Assembly: GCA_029593465.1 (NCBI GenBank)
Contig: JAKTNK010000003.1
Coordinates: forward strand, 62,001-126,000
From: Streptococcus suis
GTDB lineage: Bacteria > Bacillota > Bacilli > Lactobacillales > Streptococcaceae
DNA length: 64,000 nucleotides
Direction: 5' to 3'
Shown here: piece by piece, positions 9,527 through 18,085 of the stretch
Layout: each line of letters starts with the position of its first letter
Position numbering within the stretch: position 1 is the stretch's first letter
Position numbers and translations under genes: made by a program
Notes under the pieces: model-generated
The model's input: the letters and a program-made list of their open reading frames with translations, nothing else
What the model was told of the DNA's origin: nothing
Database searches by the model: none

Positions 9527-9973
9527 CTACCTCATTTCCCGCAATTTTTCTTTGAGCAAGTGATAGTAATGTCGGGACACATGCACCTGCTTATGGGTAT
9601 CATAAAAACGAATGCGACTAGTCCCTGAAAAGGATTTATCCAGCGAGTAAACGGCCCTCACATTGACAATGGTTGATTTGGCAATACGGCAAAAATAAGC
9701 CGGTAAGTACTCCTCCAACTCATAGAGCTTTCGCTTGACTTCGTAGGTCTTGTCTTTGGTGTGGGCAAGGACCTTACTGCCATCCGTTTCGAAGAAGAGC
9801 AAGGTCTCCAAACTCAGGAAATATTCACTGTCTCCCTTATAGAAAGTCAAGGGAGGCTTGTCAGACTGTGACAGGAGGCCCTGAAGGGTCTCAATCTCAG
9901 GCGACAATTGCTTGGTGCGAATAACGATTTCCGTCTGTTCCAAGTCATCATCAATTTCGATACGTACCTTCAT
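9527..9973 (-). CDS. LytTR-domain DNA-binding regulator
   Basis: 148 residues. A short N-terminal acidic segment of about 50 residues precedes a single LytTR domain, recognised from FLSLETLLFFETDG, RIAKSTIVNVRAVYSL and the ending HVSRHYYHLLKEKLR. No receiver domain is present, so control is likely by a membrane partner or by expression level. The frame is open further upstream, but ATG 9971-9973 was chosen because GGAG lies 8 bases before it and the N-terminus MKVRIEIDDDL fits the family. It forms a two-gene operon with the LiaF-like gene. Confidence 0.85.
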   Translation of the reverse strand: MKVRIEIDDDLEQTEIVIRTKQLSPEIETLQGLLSQSDKPPLTFYKGDSEYFLSLETLLFFETDGSKVLAHTKDKTYEVKRKLYELEEYLPAYFCRIAKSTIVNVRAVYSLDKSFSGTSRIRFYDTHKQVHVSRHYYHLLKEKLREMR

Positions 9974-10004
9974 AACCATCGCTCCCTTCCCCATATCTAT
10001 GCCT

Positions 10005-10032
10005 ATTATAACAAGTCCGACCTTAAAAACAA
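10005..10032 (-). promoter_or_regulatory. Promoter of the LytTR/LiaF-like operon
   Basis: TTGTTT -35 (10027-10032), 16-base spacer, and extended -10 TGTTATAAT (TATAAT at 10005-10010) on the minus strand. Confidence 0.65.
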
Positions 10033-10085
10033 GGACTTTGTCGTAAGTGGTTAGAGAAGCCCTGTAAGTGGTCATAAGGCGCACT

Positions 10086-10116
10086 AAAAAAGCAGGCAGG
10101 TCTTCCCTGTCTGCTT
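10086..10116 (-). terminator. Terminator after the AIM24-family gene
   Basis: AAGCAG-A-CAGG / CCTG-C-CTGCTT stem with one mismatch and a 5-nt loop, followed on the minus strand by six Ts. Confidence 0.8.
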
Positions 10117-10120
10117 AGCC

Positions 10121-10831
10121 TTAACCAGCCGTTGGTAAGTAAGGTGACAAACTGTGCGCAAAGTTTTCCAAATTAAGACTTTGCACGTAAATCTCACCGT
10201 AACCCTTAAAGGTATTGACAACACCTTCGCCAGTACCGATAGATTGCAAGAAACCATTTTCAAGGTGAATGTCATAGTCAAGGGTTTCACTCCACGCTAC
10301 CACATGGGCATTGTCGATGGTCATGCTATCACCATTTAATTCTAACTTCTTGATTGACCCAAAGGCATTTGCTAAAAGGGTACCTTGTCCTTGCGTTGCC
10401 ATTACAAAGAAGCCACCCTGACCGCCAAATAGAGCTCTCCCCACTGACTGACGTTCCATGCGGTACTGAGCAGAACCGTCCAAAGCAAGAAAAGCGCCAT
10501 CATTGAGGCGGTACTGCTTATCACCAAGCTCAAGGGCAATAACTTGACCCGGCATTGACGGCGCTAGCGCTAGCCGGCCATTAGCTTCCGAAGAGACTGC
10601 TTCGGTGATAAATACCGACTCACCAGAAGTCATTGAGCGCCCAATGGCCCCAAGCATCTTGCTGATGCCCGAACCACTCCCATTCAAACGGGTGTTGAGT
10701 TGGATCCCTGGGCTATGATAGACCATGCTTCCTTTTTGCAAGTATACTGATTCACCAGCTTCTAAGGTTATTTCAACCAAAGGAAACTGCATATTGCTTT
10801 CAATCCGATAATCCATTCGTTGATCTGTCAT
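10121..10831 (-). CDS. AIM24/TIGR00266 family protein
   Basis: 236 residues. Recognised from the family pattern: QFPLVEITLEAGESVYLQKGSM-like opening, Gly-rich middle (LNGSGSGISKMLG), SGES-FIT, FGGQGGFFVMATQGQGTLL, and DAHVVAW-like ending. The fold is a trimeric beta-barrel related to mitochondrial AIM24; the molecular function in bacteria is unsettled. The frame opens 5 codons earlier, but that ATG overlaps the GGAGG ribosome site, so ATG 10829-10831 (MTDQRMDYRI) was chosen. It is apparently monocistronic, ending at a strong terminator just before the LytTR operon promoter. Confidence 0.82.
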   Translation of the reverse strand: MTDQRMDYRIESNMQFPLVEITLEAGESVYLQKGSMVYHSPGIQLNTRLNGSGSGISKMLGAIGRSMTSGESVFITEAVSSEANGRLALAPSMPGQVIALELGDKQYRLNDGAFLALDGSAQYRMERQSVGRALFGGQGGFFVMATQGQGTLLANAFGSIKKLELNGDSMTIDNAHVVAWSETLDYDIHLENGFLQSIGTGEGVVNTFKGYGEIYVQSLNLENFAHSLSPYLPTAG

Positions 10832-11070
10832 GATAATATCCTCCATCTGATTCTGTTCTTATGGTAGCAAAAACAGAGCCAGCTGGCATCCGTCTCAAGC
10901 CCTATTCGCCTTTTTCAACTAGCTATCAACCGCTTCAGTTTCTCTTATTTTAAAGACCTGCTAATACTGACCTCACGCACTTGAACACATCTCTTCAGAG
11001 TATCTCAATCGGGACTTTTGACATCATCAACTTCTTGAACAGTCATTGCTCTACCTTATTCCTTCTTAGC
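10832..11070. other. Intergenic stretch without a recognisable gene
   Basis: About 240 bases between the AIM24-family gene and the carbonic anhydrase terminator. No open frame with a ribosome site was found. A TACCAT -10-like element on the minus strand near 10860 is the only promoter candidate. Bases 10991-11030 resemble a segment at 7183-7222 and may be a degenerate dispersed repeat. Confidence 0.4.
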
Positions 11071-11108
11071 AAAACTGCTGACAACCAAATGATTGCCAGC
11101 AGTTTTTT
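11071..11108. terminator. Terminator after the carbonic anhydrase gene
   Basis: AAAACTGCTG...CAGCAGTTTT stem, extended inward by CAA/TTG across one mismatch. T-runs flank both sides, the longer on the plus strand. Confidence 0.8.
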
Positions 11109-11130
11109 CTTCTTGACGCTATTAGGCACT

Positions 11131-11625
11131 TCATAAAATGACCTGCATCCGACCAGTATCAACATCGTAGATAGCCCCATTGATGGTAATATCGTCTGGA
11201 ATTAAAGGAGAGTTTTTGAGCTTTTGTATGTCTTCGCGAACACTGTCAGCGATATCCGTAAAGGGCAAAAAATCCTTGTCTGACACATCCACACCCAGCT
11301 CATCTTGTAGCTGCTGCTGGAAAGTCTCATTGGTGAACGTTTGCGCCCCACAATCTGTATGGTGCAAAACAACAATCTCTCGCGTCCCCAACTGTTGCTG
11401 TGAAATCACCAGCGAGCGAATCACATCATCTGTCACCCGACCACCAGCATTACGTAAAATATGAGCATCACCGAGTGCCAATCCCAAAGCTTGTGCCACA
11501 TGAAGCCTTGAGTCCATACAAGTCACAATGGCAACCCTGGTTTTGGGTTTAATCGGAAGGTGGGCGGTGCCATGAAGAGCCACGTAAGCTTGATTGGCTA
11601 ACATAAAGTTATCAAAATAAGACAT
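11131..11625 (-). CDS. Beta-class carbonic anhydrase
   Basis: 164 residues. Zinc and catalytic motifs are CMDSR (Cys, Asp/Arg dyad) and HHTDCG (His and second Cys). The enzyme hydrates CO2 to bicarbonate in the cytoplasm, supplying carboxylation reactions at low CO2. The open frame extends 10 codons upstream, but ATG 11623-11625 (MSYFDNFMLANQ) was chosen because AAAGGAG lies 5 bases before it and because homologues begin this way. It lies downstream of mrnC with a gap of 55 bases and ends at its own terminator. Confidence 0.93.
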   Translation of the reverse strand: MSYFDNFMLANQAYVALHGTAHLPIKPKTRVAIVTCMDSRLHVAQALGLALGDAHILRNAGGRVTDDVIRSLVISQQQLGTREIVVLHHTDCGAQTFTNETFQQQLQDELGVDVSDKDFLPFTDIADSVREDIQKLKNSPLIPDDITINGAIYDVDTGRMQVIL

Positions 11626-11680
11626 GAACACTCCTTTAATGTGCTTGATCATCAAATGATATCATTTTTGAAACAAGCTG

Positions 11681-12091
11681 CTATGACGCTTGCCCATCAA
11701 TCCAAGCAATAGACCAATTGACTAACTCCTGCAAACGCTTGGTTTGATTGGTCATGTCCAAATAGCCCATAACCGCTTCAAAACCCGTGGACATGCGATA
11801 AGTCACAACATCTGCATTTTTCGCCTTGGTGTGACTATTGGTATTGCGTCCACGACGATAGATAGCTTCTTCTGTTTCGGTCAACAGCTGTGCTTCTAGC
11901 ATGGCTGTGATGAGGTTAGCCTGTGCCTTGGCAGACACATAACGCGTCGCTAGGCGGTGCAGTTGATTGGGCTTGGTTTGCCCAGTGAAAATCAGATGCC
12001 GACGAATGTAATAGGAATAAACGGCATCTCCTTCAAAAGCAAGAGCTATCCCATTGATAAGATTAACATCAACTAGACTTTGATCAGTCAC
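11681..12091 (-). CDS. mrnC: Mini-ribonuclease III (23S rRNA maturation)
   Basis: 136 residues. Contains the RNase III catalytic core without a double-stranded RNA binding domain: GIALAFEGDAVYSYYIRRHL (the EGDAVY signature), then RHLIFTG...LHRLATRYVSAKAQA and a C-terminal TGFEAVMGYL with the second acidic residue. In Bacillus the enzyme trims 23S rRNA precursors. Its start overlaps the cysS stop by 8 bases, the conserved Firmicutes arrangement, so the two genes are translationally coupled. Confidence 0.93.
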   Translation of the reverse strand: MTDQSLVDVNLINGIALAFEGDAVYSYYIRRHLIFTGQTKPNQLHRLATRYVSAKAQANLITAMLEAQLLTETEEAIYRRGRNTNSHTKAKNADVVTYRMSTGFEAVMGYLDMTNQTKRLQELVNWSIAWIDGQAS

Positions 12092-13436
12092 GTGTCCACC
12101 TCACCCCATCTTTGGTATCCAAAAGCTTAATCCCCTGCTCTGCTAATTGGTCACGAATCGCATCCGCTCGCGCAAAATCCTTATTGGCACGTGCTTCTTG
12201 ACGTTCTGCAATCAGGGCTTCAATGGTTTCATCTAAGGAAACAGCTTCCTCCTCTTGAAAAACAATCCCAAAAACCTGCAACATGCCAGCAAAGGCCTCT
12301 TTAACCGCAGCTGTATAATGCCCTGAATTAATCCACTTTGCCAAGTCAAAAAGAACAGTGATGCCATTGGCAGTGTTGAAATCGTCATCCATAGCCGCTG
12401 TAAATCGTGCCTTAAAAGTCTCTAAAGCTGCTTCATCTACAGTATCTTGAAGAGGCTGTTGATAAGCATTTTTGAGGTAGGTTAGATTAACAGCTGCGTC
12501 ATAAATAGCTTTTTCGGTAAAGTTAATCGGCTTACGGTAGTGCTGTGTGGCTAGGAAAAAGCGCAGCACCTGACCATCTACGGTTTGTAGTAAGTCATGA
12601 ACAGTCACAAAATTCCCCAGGGATTTCGACATTTTTTCATTGTCCACATTAACAAAACCATTGTGCATCCAGTATCGGGCAAAGGTTTGACCTGTCTTTG
12701 CTTCTGATTGGGCTATTTCATTAGTATGATGAGGAAATTCAAGATCGGCGCCACCACCGTGGATATCGATAGTATCCCCCAAAATGGCTGTGGCCATCAC
12801 CGAGCACTCGATATGCCAGCCCGGCCGCCCCGCTCCCCAGGGGCTATCCCAAGAAACGTCACCATCTTTGGCTGATTTCCATAGAGCAAAGTCAAGCGGA
12901 TTCTCCTTACGCATCGTTTCTTCATCCGTACGACCTGAAGCACCAATTTCCAAATCAGCTAAAGTTTTATTGGCTAAACGGCCATAGTTTTCCGACTTTT
13001 CCACACGGAAATAAACATCTCCATGCGACTCGTAGGCAAAGCCTTTTTCCACAAGCCTTTCCACAAAGGCAATAATGGCATCCATGTAATCAAGCACACG
13101 AGGATTTTTTGTAGCAGGCTTAATCCCTAACTGGGCAGTATCTTCCTTAAAAGCAGCAATAAACTTATCTGAAAGCTCTTTGGTAGAAATCCCTGCTTCA
13201 TTGGCTGCCTTGATAATTTTATCATCCACGTCTGTAAAGTTTGAAACATAATCCACACAATAGCCACGGTATTCCAAATAACGGCGAATGGTGTCAAAAG
13301 CCACCGCCGATCTGGCATTTCCGATGTGAATATAGTTATAAACCGTTGGTCCACAGACATACATCTTGACCTTGCCCTCTTCTAACGGAACAAAGTCACG
13401 AAGGCTACGGGTCATGGTATCGTAAATTTTAATCAT
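12084..13436 (-). CDS. cysS: Cysteinyl-tRNA synthetase
   Basis: 450 residues, close to the family length of about 450-470. The zinc ligands are visible: CGPTVYNYIHIGNARS (Cys with the HIGH motif), WHIECSVMA and FPHHTNEIAQSEA. KMSKSLGN lies near residue 267. The enzyme charges tRNA-Cys. It sits between cysE upstream and mrnC downstream, pairing Cys biosynthesis with its use. The ribosome site (GAGAGAAG) is weak. No T-box leader was found in the 231-base upstream gap. Confidence 0.96.
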   Translation of the reverse strand: MIKIYDTMTRSLRDFVPLEEGKVKMYVCGPTVYNYIHIGNARSAVAFDTIRRYLEYRGYCVDYVSNFTDVDDKIIKAANEAGISTKELSDKFIAAFKEDTAQLGIKPATKNPRVLDYMDAIIAFVERLVEKGFAYESHGDVYFRVEKSENYGRLANKTLADLEIGASGRTDEETMRKENPLDFALWKSAKDGDVSWDSPWGAGRPGWHIECSVMATAILGDTIDIHGGGADLEFPHHTNEIAQSEAKTGQTFARYWMHNGFVNVDNEKMSKSLGNFVTVHDLLQTVDGQVLRFFLATQHYRKPINFTEKAIYDAAVNLTYLKNAYQQPLQDTVDEAALETFKARFTAAMDDDFNTANGITVLFDLAKWINSGHYTAAVKEAFAGMLQVFGIVFQEEEAVSLDETIEALIAERQEARANKDFARADAIRDQLAEQGIKLLDTKDGVRWTRD

Positions 13437-13566
13437 TGTTTTCTTCTCTCTTGTCAGGTTTGGGTTTAAGACGGTTTCTCAGAAATTCTTAGGATAAGAC
13501 TTCCTATCAACAATCATCTCAATCGCAGGGAAGCAGGACAATCATCATCACCTACTGCGCCAAACG

Positions 13567-13572
13567 ATTATA
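13567..13572 (-). promoter_or_regulatory. Possible cysS promoter -10 element
   Basis: TATAAT on the minus strand about 130 bases before cysS, without a good -35. The leader between it and cysS contains no T-box or S-box sequence. Confidence 0.3.
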
Positions 13573-13667
13573 GGCATGGTAGCTAAAAGTGGCGTGCTGT
13601 TAGCCCTATCCTTTTGTTGGGAAGCCTACAAGACGCCTTTTCAATAGACGTCTCGATTAGGGTTGAG

Positions 13668-14195
13668 CTACTTGTCTCGCCGCTCATGAACACGAACGAC
13701 CTTAGCAGGAACACCAACCACTGTGACATTGGCTGGGACATCTGATAGGACAACCGCAGCCGCGCCAACCTTAGCATTTTCACCGATTTCAACCGGTCCA
13801 ATCACTTGAGCATGTGCCGAAACCAAGGCACCGCGGCGAACAGTGGGATGGCGTTTGCCAGCATCTTTGCCTGTTCCGCCAAGAGTCACTCCATGATACA
13901 GCATCACTCCCTCTTCCACAATCGCTGTCTCTCCAATAACCAAGCCAGCCCCATGATCGATGAAAACACCTGCGGCGATTTCCGCACCCGGATGGATTTC
14001 AATATTGGTCCAAAAACGCCAAAACTGACTATGCATTCGTGCCAACAGTTTAAAATTATGTCGCCATAAAAAATGCGATAAACGGTGAGCTGCTAAGGCT
14101 TTCAGACCTGGATAGGTTAACACCACTTCTAAAGACGTACGGGCTGCCGGGTCCAAGTCTTTGATAATCGTGATTGATTTACGCCACCATCCCAC
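13668..14195 (-). CDS. cysE: Serine O-acetyltransferase
   Basis: 175 residues. An N-terminal helical part is followed by left-handed beta-helix hexapeptide repeats (EIHPGAEIAAGVFIDH, GLVIGETAIVEEG, VIGPVEIGENAKVGAAAVV). Catalytic Asp80-His81 and His101 lie in IDHGAGLVIG and YHGVTLGG. It makes O-acetylserine from Ser and acetyl-CoA, the first step of Cys synthesis. The start is GTG 14193-14195, 7 bases after AAAGGAG. The C-terminal tail beyond VRVHERRDK is shorter than in many streptococcal homologues; that tail can carry Cys-feedback residues, so regulation may differ. Confidence 0.93.
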   Translation of the reverse strand: MGWWRKSITIIKDLDPAARTSLEVVLTYPGLKALAAHRLSHFLWRHNFKLLARMHSQFWRFWTNIEIHPGAEIAAGVFIDHGAGLVIGETAIVEEGVMLYHGVTLGGTGKDAGKRHPTVRRGALVSAHAQVIGPVEIGENAKVGAAAVVLSDVPANVTVVGVPAKVVRVHERRDK

Positions 14196-14243
14196 AAGGC
14201 TGCTCCTTTCTTATCATACTGTAGGCCATACCTTATCTGTCAA

Positions 14244-14996
14244 CTAGCGGTTCCCTTTGATGTCAGACCACTCAATAATGGTCTGCTTATCTGCCAAAGG
14301 ATTAACAACAACCCCCAAGGTATCTCCAGCCTCATCGCTGCCTGATTGAATGATGTCTTTCAATTGCCACACAAAAACGGAACCGTTCATTTCCCTAAAG
14401 GGTAAACCAAACGCCTCATCATGATACCAGTCAGCAAAATCTGTCAAGGTTGAAAAGACTGGGATAAAGCTCTGTGACGCCTCATTAGAGAGGGTTGGAA
14501 AGCGCCTGTCATGACGATCCTTAGACTTGGGATAGATAAATACGGGTACCAAGTAGGCTTTTTCTAATAAATTCGCCGCTTGATTCGTATCACTCATGAG
14601 GTCATTGATCAGCGACGTAAAGCTATTGACAAACTGAATCATCTCACTGGATTTGAAAATGGTCGAATTGCCAAAATCACCCGTTTTTTTCACGTTAAAA
14701 ACGATTCCCGTCAATTGGTGTAAAATGACTTCTTCCAGCACAGCCAAGGCGGAACGTTCAACCCAGTTCTGGGTAGCCGCTGAAGGGTGCTCTTGGCAAA
14801 AGACCTCTAAATCGTCCCTACTTGTAAAAACCGGAGTTACTTTTTGCCCCTCAATCGCAATGGCATAGGGTTCTGAGCTAGCCAATACAGGATAGGTGTG
14901 CAAACCATCCACTAAGGCCACACTCTGCAAAAAGTGATTTGGTTCGGCAATAAATTGACGGAGAAGGTTATCCAACTTAACACTATCTGTTTCCAT
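14244..14996 (-). CDS. SseB-like N-terminal domain protein
   Basis: 250 residues, cytosolic, without signal or membrane segments. The opening LDNLLRQFIAEPN and the middle VPVFIYPKSKD...FPTLSNEASQSFIPVFSTLTDFADWY match the SseB N-terminal domain, which is common in streptococci between pnp and cysE. It starts 2 bases after the pnp stop, so it is co-transcribed and probably coupled. The family function is not established; in other genomes SseB-type domains occur near secretion or stress genes. The call rests on sequence pattern and synteny. Confidence 0.7.
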   Translation of the reverse strand: METDSVKLDNLLRQFIAEPNHFLQSVALVDGLHTYPVLASSEPYAIAIEGQKVTPVFTSRDDLEVFCQEHPSAATQNWVERSALAVLEEVILHQLTGIVFNVKKTGDFGNSTIFKSSEMIQFVNSFTSLINDLMSDTNQAANLLEKAYLVPVFIYPKSKDRHDRRFPTLSNEASQSFIPVFSTLTDFADWYHDEAFGLPFREMNGSVFVWQLKDIIQSGSDEAGDTLGVVVNPLADKQTIIEWSDIKGNR

Positions 14997-14998
14997 GC

Positions 14999-17146
14999 TT
15001 AGTTTTCCTTTTGCTCAGGGGCTTTTCCCTCAGTTTTTTCAACTGGTTTCGGGCGTGGCAACAAGACTTTCATAGAAGCATCCACACGCCCTTTTTCATC
15101 GACTTTAATCACCTTAACGTCAACTTCTTCACCAATTTCAAGAACATCTTCAACCCGATTGGTACGTGTCCATGCTATCTCAGAGATGTGAACGAGCGCA
15201 TCGGTTCTGTCAAACAGATTGACAAAAGCACCGAATTTTTCAATACGAACCACTTTGGCACGGTAAACATCACCGACTTTAGCTTCACGCACCAAACTGG
15301 CAATGATGTCTTTAGCTCTATCAATCGCTGCTTGATCTGAAGAATAGATAGACACGTTGCCTTCTTCATCAATATCAATCTTAACACCTGTTTCGGCGAT
15401 GATTTTATCAATCGTTTCACCACCTTTACCGATGACAATCTTGATTTTATCCACTTCAATCTTGATAGTATCAATTTTAGGTGCGGTTGGTGCGAGTTGT
15501 GGACGCGGCTCAGCGATTGCTTCTTCAATCACATCCAAAATTTCAAAACGGGCTTTTTTAGCTTGTGCTAAAGCTTCTTCGAGGATTTGAGGCGTGATGC
15601 CTTCAATTTTAATGTCCATTTGCAGAGCTGTAATGCCATCACGTGTCCCTGCGACTTTGAAATCCATATCCCCAAAATGATCTTCCAGACCTTGAATGTC
15701 TGTCAAGACGGTATAGTTGGTGCCGTCTGAAATCAAGCCCATGGCAATCCCTGCAACAGGGGCCTTAATCGGCACACCTCCAGCCATCAAGGCTAGCGTT
15801 CCAGCTGTGATAGAAGCTTGAGAAGATGAACCATTTGATTCCAAAACCTCAGCAACTAAGCGAATAGCATAAGGAAACTCCTCTAGACTAGGAAGAACCT
15901 GCTCGAGAGCTCGTTCTCCCAAAGCACCGTGCCCAATTTCACGGCGTCCTGGCGCTCCATAGCGACCAGTTTCACCGACAGAATATTGCGGGAAATTGTA
16001 ATGGTGCAAGAAACGCTTCTTATATTCTGGATCTAGCCCATCAATGATTTGTGTTTCTCCCATAGGAGCTAGTGTCAATACTGAAAGAGCTTGCGTCTGA
16101 CCTCGAGTAAAGAGCCCTGAACCATGGACTTTAGGCAAGAAATCGACTGCCGCCTCTAAAGGACGAATCTCGTCAACACGACGACCATCTGGTCGTACCT
16201 TATCTTCTGTAATCAAACGCCGCACTTCAGCGTGTTCCATTTGTTCCAAGATTTCCGCGACATCACGCAAAATACGCTCTAAATCATCTGCTTCGGCATA
16301 GGTATCTGTGTAGAACTGCATCACCTTTTCTTTGACCGCCTGGGTCGCTGCCTCACGCGCTAGCTTTTCTTCGACTTGAACAGCCTTCTGAAGGTCCTTA
16401 TTATAAGTGGCGATAATCTCTTCCTGCAATTGCGGATCGACGTGCAAGAGTTCGACCTCAGCCTTTTCTTTACCGACAGCTGCAACAATCTCTTCTTGAA
16501 AAGCAATTAACTCCTGAATCGCCTCATGACCCTTCAAGAGTGCTTCTAACATGATGTCTTCTGACAACTCTTTCGCACCAGACTCAACCATGTTAATGGC
16601 GTCCTTGGTTCCTGCTACTGTCAGCTCCAGACGGGATTGCTCTTGAAGTTCCTGGCTAGGATTGATCATCAATTCCCCATCCACATAGGCCACCTGAACA
16701 CCCGCAATCGGACCATTAAACGGAATATCTGAAATCGCTAAAGCCAGCGAAGAGCCAAACATGGCAGCCATAGGGGCAGAAGCGTCCGCATCGTAGGATA
16801 AGACCGTATTGATGACTTGGACTTCATTACGAAAACCTTCAGCAAACATCGGACGAATAGGACGGTCAATCAAGCGGGCGGTCAAGGTCGCATCTGTTGA
16901 TGGACGCCCTTCACGCTTATTAAACCCACCTGGAAATTTACCAGCTGCATACATCTTTTCCTCATAGTTGACCTGCAAGGGGAAGAAATCCCCTGTTGCC
17001 ATCTTCTTAGACATGACAGCTGCTGTCAAGACAGTTGACTCCCCATAACGAACCACTACTGAGCCATTGGCTTGCTTGGCTACCTGACCGGTCTCAACCA
17101 CTAATGGTTTACCAGCAAAAGTTGTTTCAAAAACGTGCTTACTCAT
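14999..17146 (-). CDS. pnp: Polyribonucleotide nucleotidyltransferase (PNPase)
   Basis: 715 residues. Two RNase PH-like domains flank an alpha-helical linker; the second carries [14 protein letters not shown] and the SSSQAS region near GGVPI. The KH domain has [11 protein letters not shown] (about residue 563) and the S1 domain [19 protein letters not shown] (about 625). It degrades RNA phosphorolytically from the 3' end, and elsewhere works with RNase Y or E and helicases. ATG follows GAGGTGA. A long inverted-repeat leader precedes it. The usual rpsO-pnp neighbourhood is interrupted here by a FetAB-like exporter. Confidence 0.97.
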   Translation of the reverse strand: MSKHVFETTFAGKPLVVETGQVAKQANGSVVVRYGESTVLTAAVMSKKMATGDFFPLQVNYEEKMYAAGKFPGGFNKREGRPSTDATLTARLIDRPIRPMFAEGFRNEVQVINTVLSYDADASAPMAAMFGSSLALAISDIPFNGPIAGVQVAYVDGELMINPSQELQEQSRLELTVAGTKDAINMVESGAKELSEDIMLEALLKGHEAIQELIAFQEEIVAAVGKEKAEVELLHVDPQLQEEIIATYNKDLQKAVQVEEKLAREAATQAVKEKVMQFYTDTYAEADDLERILRDVAEILEQMEHAEVRRLITEDKVRPDGRRVDEIRPLEAAVDFLPKVHGSGLFTRGQTQALSVLTLAPMGETQIIDGLDPEYKKRFLHHYNFPQYSVGETGRYGAPGRREIGHGALGERALEQVLPSLEEFPYAIRLVAEVLESNGSSSQASITAGTLALMAGGVPIKAPVAGIAMGLISDGTNYTVLTDIQGLEDHFGDMDFKVAGTRDGITALQMDIKIEGITPQILEEALAQAKKARFEILDVIEEAIAEPRPQLAPTAPKIDTIKIEVDKIKIVIGKGGETIDKIIAETGVKIDIDEEGNVSIYSSDQAAIDRAKDIIASLVREAKVGDVYRAKVVRIEKFGAFVNLFDRTDALVHISEIAWTRTNRVEDVLEIGEEVDVKVIKVDEKGRVDASMKVLLPRPKPVEKTEGKAPEQKEN

Positions 17147-17169
17147 GTTTTCACCTCATCACTTATGAT

Positions 17170-17246
17170 AGATACCTTGTTTTTTACAAAGCTCAACGGC
17201 GCTGTTTCAAAGACGACACTCAGCTTTGCATAAAACCACGGTATCT
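17170..17246 (-). promoter_or_regulatory. Long-stem leader of pnp (candidate autoregulatory hairpin)
   Basis: Between a -10-like TAAAAT (17252-17257) and the ATG, three consecutive complementary blocks nest: AGATACC/GGTATCT (170-176 with 240-246), GTTTT/AAAAC, and CAAAGCT/AGCTTTG (187-193 with 222-228), closing a loop of about 28 nt. In E. coli, PNPase autoregulates through an RNase III-cut leader stem of similar architecture. A like role here is inference. Confidence 0.5.
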
Positions 17247-17270
17247 TCACCATTTTACCATAAATCCACT

Positions 17271-17292
17271 AAAAAAACACGGCATGCCGTGT
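17271..17292 (-). terminator. Terminator of the FetAB-like operon
   Basis: ACACGG-CATG-CCGTGT perfect stem, followed on the minus strand by seven Ts. Confidence 0.85.
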
Positions 17293-17323
17293 CTTAGTCA
17301 ACTCTTAAAAGAGAGCCAAAAAC

Positions 17324-18085
17324 TTAAATATCTAATTGCATCTGCTCATTAAAGTAGGTCTGGTAAGCAAAGTAAGAAGCAATGACCGCACCTAAACTAG
17401 TAGCCGCTAAAAGCATGAACATGACCATGATTTGATACTTGATGGCATGAACAGGGTCAACCCCGGCAAAGATAAGACCAGACATCATCCCCGGCAAGCT
17501 AACCAGACCAACCGTCCTAGCCGAATCGATAGTTGGCTGAACACCTGTTTTGATGGCCTGTCTCACAATGCTCAATGATGCTAGCTTAACCGGCGCCCCC
17601 AGTGCCAATTTTTCTAAAACCTGTTGGCGTTGATCGGTAAAGAGATGATTTAAGGCTTTGTAGCTGAGACCTATGGCAATCATAGCATTGCTCGCAATCA
17701 TCCCTGAAATAGGCACAACTTGCGATGGGATAGGCTTGATGGCACCAGACAGCAGCAGGATTCCCAAGGTAAGACCCGTAGCCACTAAAAGGGCAAGCCA
17801 GGAATGCCAAAAAGATTTAGACGGACTCGGATTGCGCGAATGCGCCTGACGGCTAGCGTTCACAATAATAATCATCACCATAGCTACCGTTAAAAGCAGG
17901 TGATTGGTTTGAAAGATATATTTCAAAACAAAACCAACCGCAATCAACTGAAGGACTGTCCTTAGCACTGCAATCGCAATATCTCTACCTAACCCCAATT
18001 TCTCCTTGGCACTGATGCCAATAGCTAAAACCACCAAACCAAAGGCTAATACCAGGGAAACATTACTCACCGATACGTCTGTCAT
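17324..18085 (-). CDS. FetB-like ABC transporter permease (UPF0014 family)
   Basis: 253 residues with about seven hydrophobic helices, starting MTDVSVSNVSLVLAFGLVVLAIG. Family features include SLSIVRQAIKTGVQPTIDSARTVGLVSLPGMMSGLIFAGVDP. E. coli FetAB (YbbLM) exports iron and relieves peroxide stress, and the same metal-efflux role is a reasonable but untested guess here. ATG 18083-18085 was preferred to the TTG one codon upstream because GGAG lies 9 bases before it. The gene overlaps the end of the ATPase gene by 23 bases, indicating translational coupling. Confidence 0.85.
   Translation of the reverse strand: MTDVSVSNVSLVLAFGLVVLAIGISAKEKLGLGRDIAIAVLRTVLQLIAVGFVLKYIFQTNHLLLTVAMVMIIIVNASRQAHSRNPSPSKSFWHSWLALLVATGLTLGILLLSGAIKPIPSQVVPISGMIASNAMIAIGLSYKALNHLFTDQRQQVLEKLALGAPVKLASLSIVRQAIKTGVQPTIDSARTVGLVSLPGMMSGLIFAGVDPVHAIKYQIMVMFMLLAATSLGAVIASYFAYQTYFNEQMQLDI

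Noticed and set aside
13437-13667. Possible T-box leader before cysS
   Set aside because: No GGGTGGNACCGCG-type T-box sequence and no specifier stem; likewise none before leuS or gltX.
13583-13801. 72-codon frame overlapping the cysE end, considered as a frameshifted tail
   Set aside because: The translation past the cysE stop does not resemble known CysE tails in either alternative frame.
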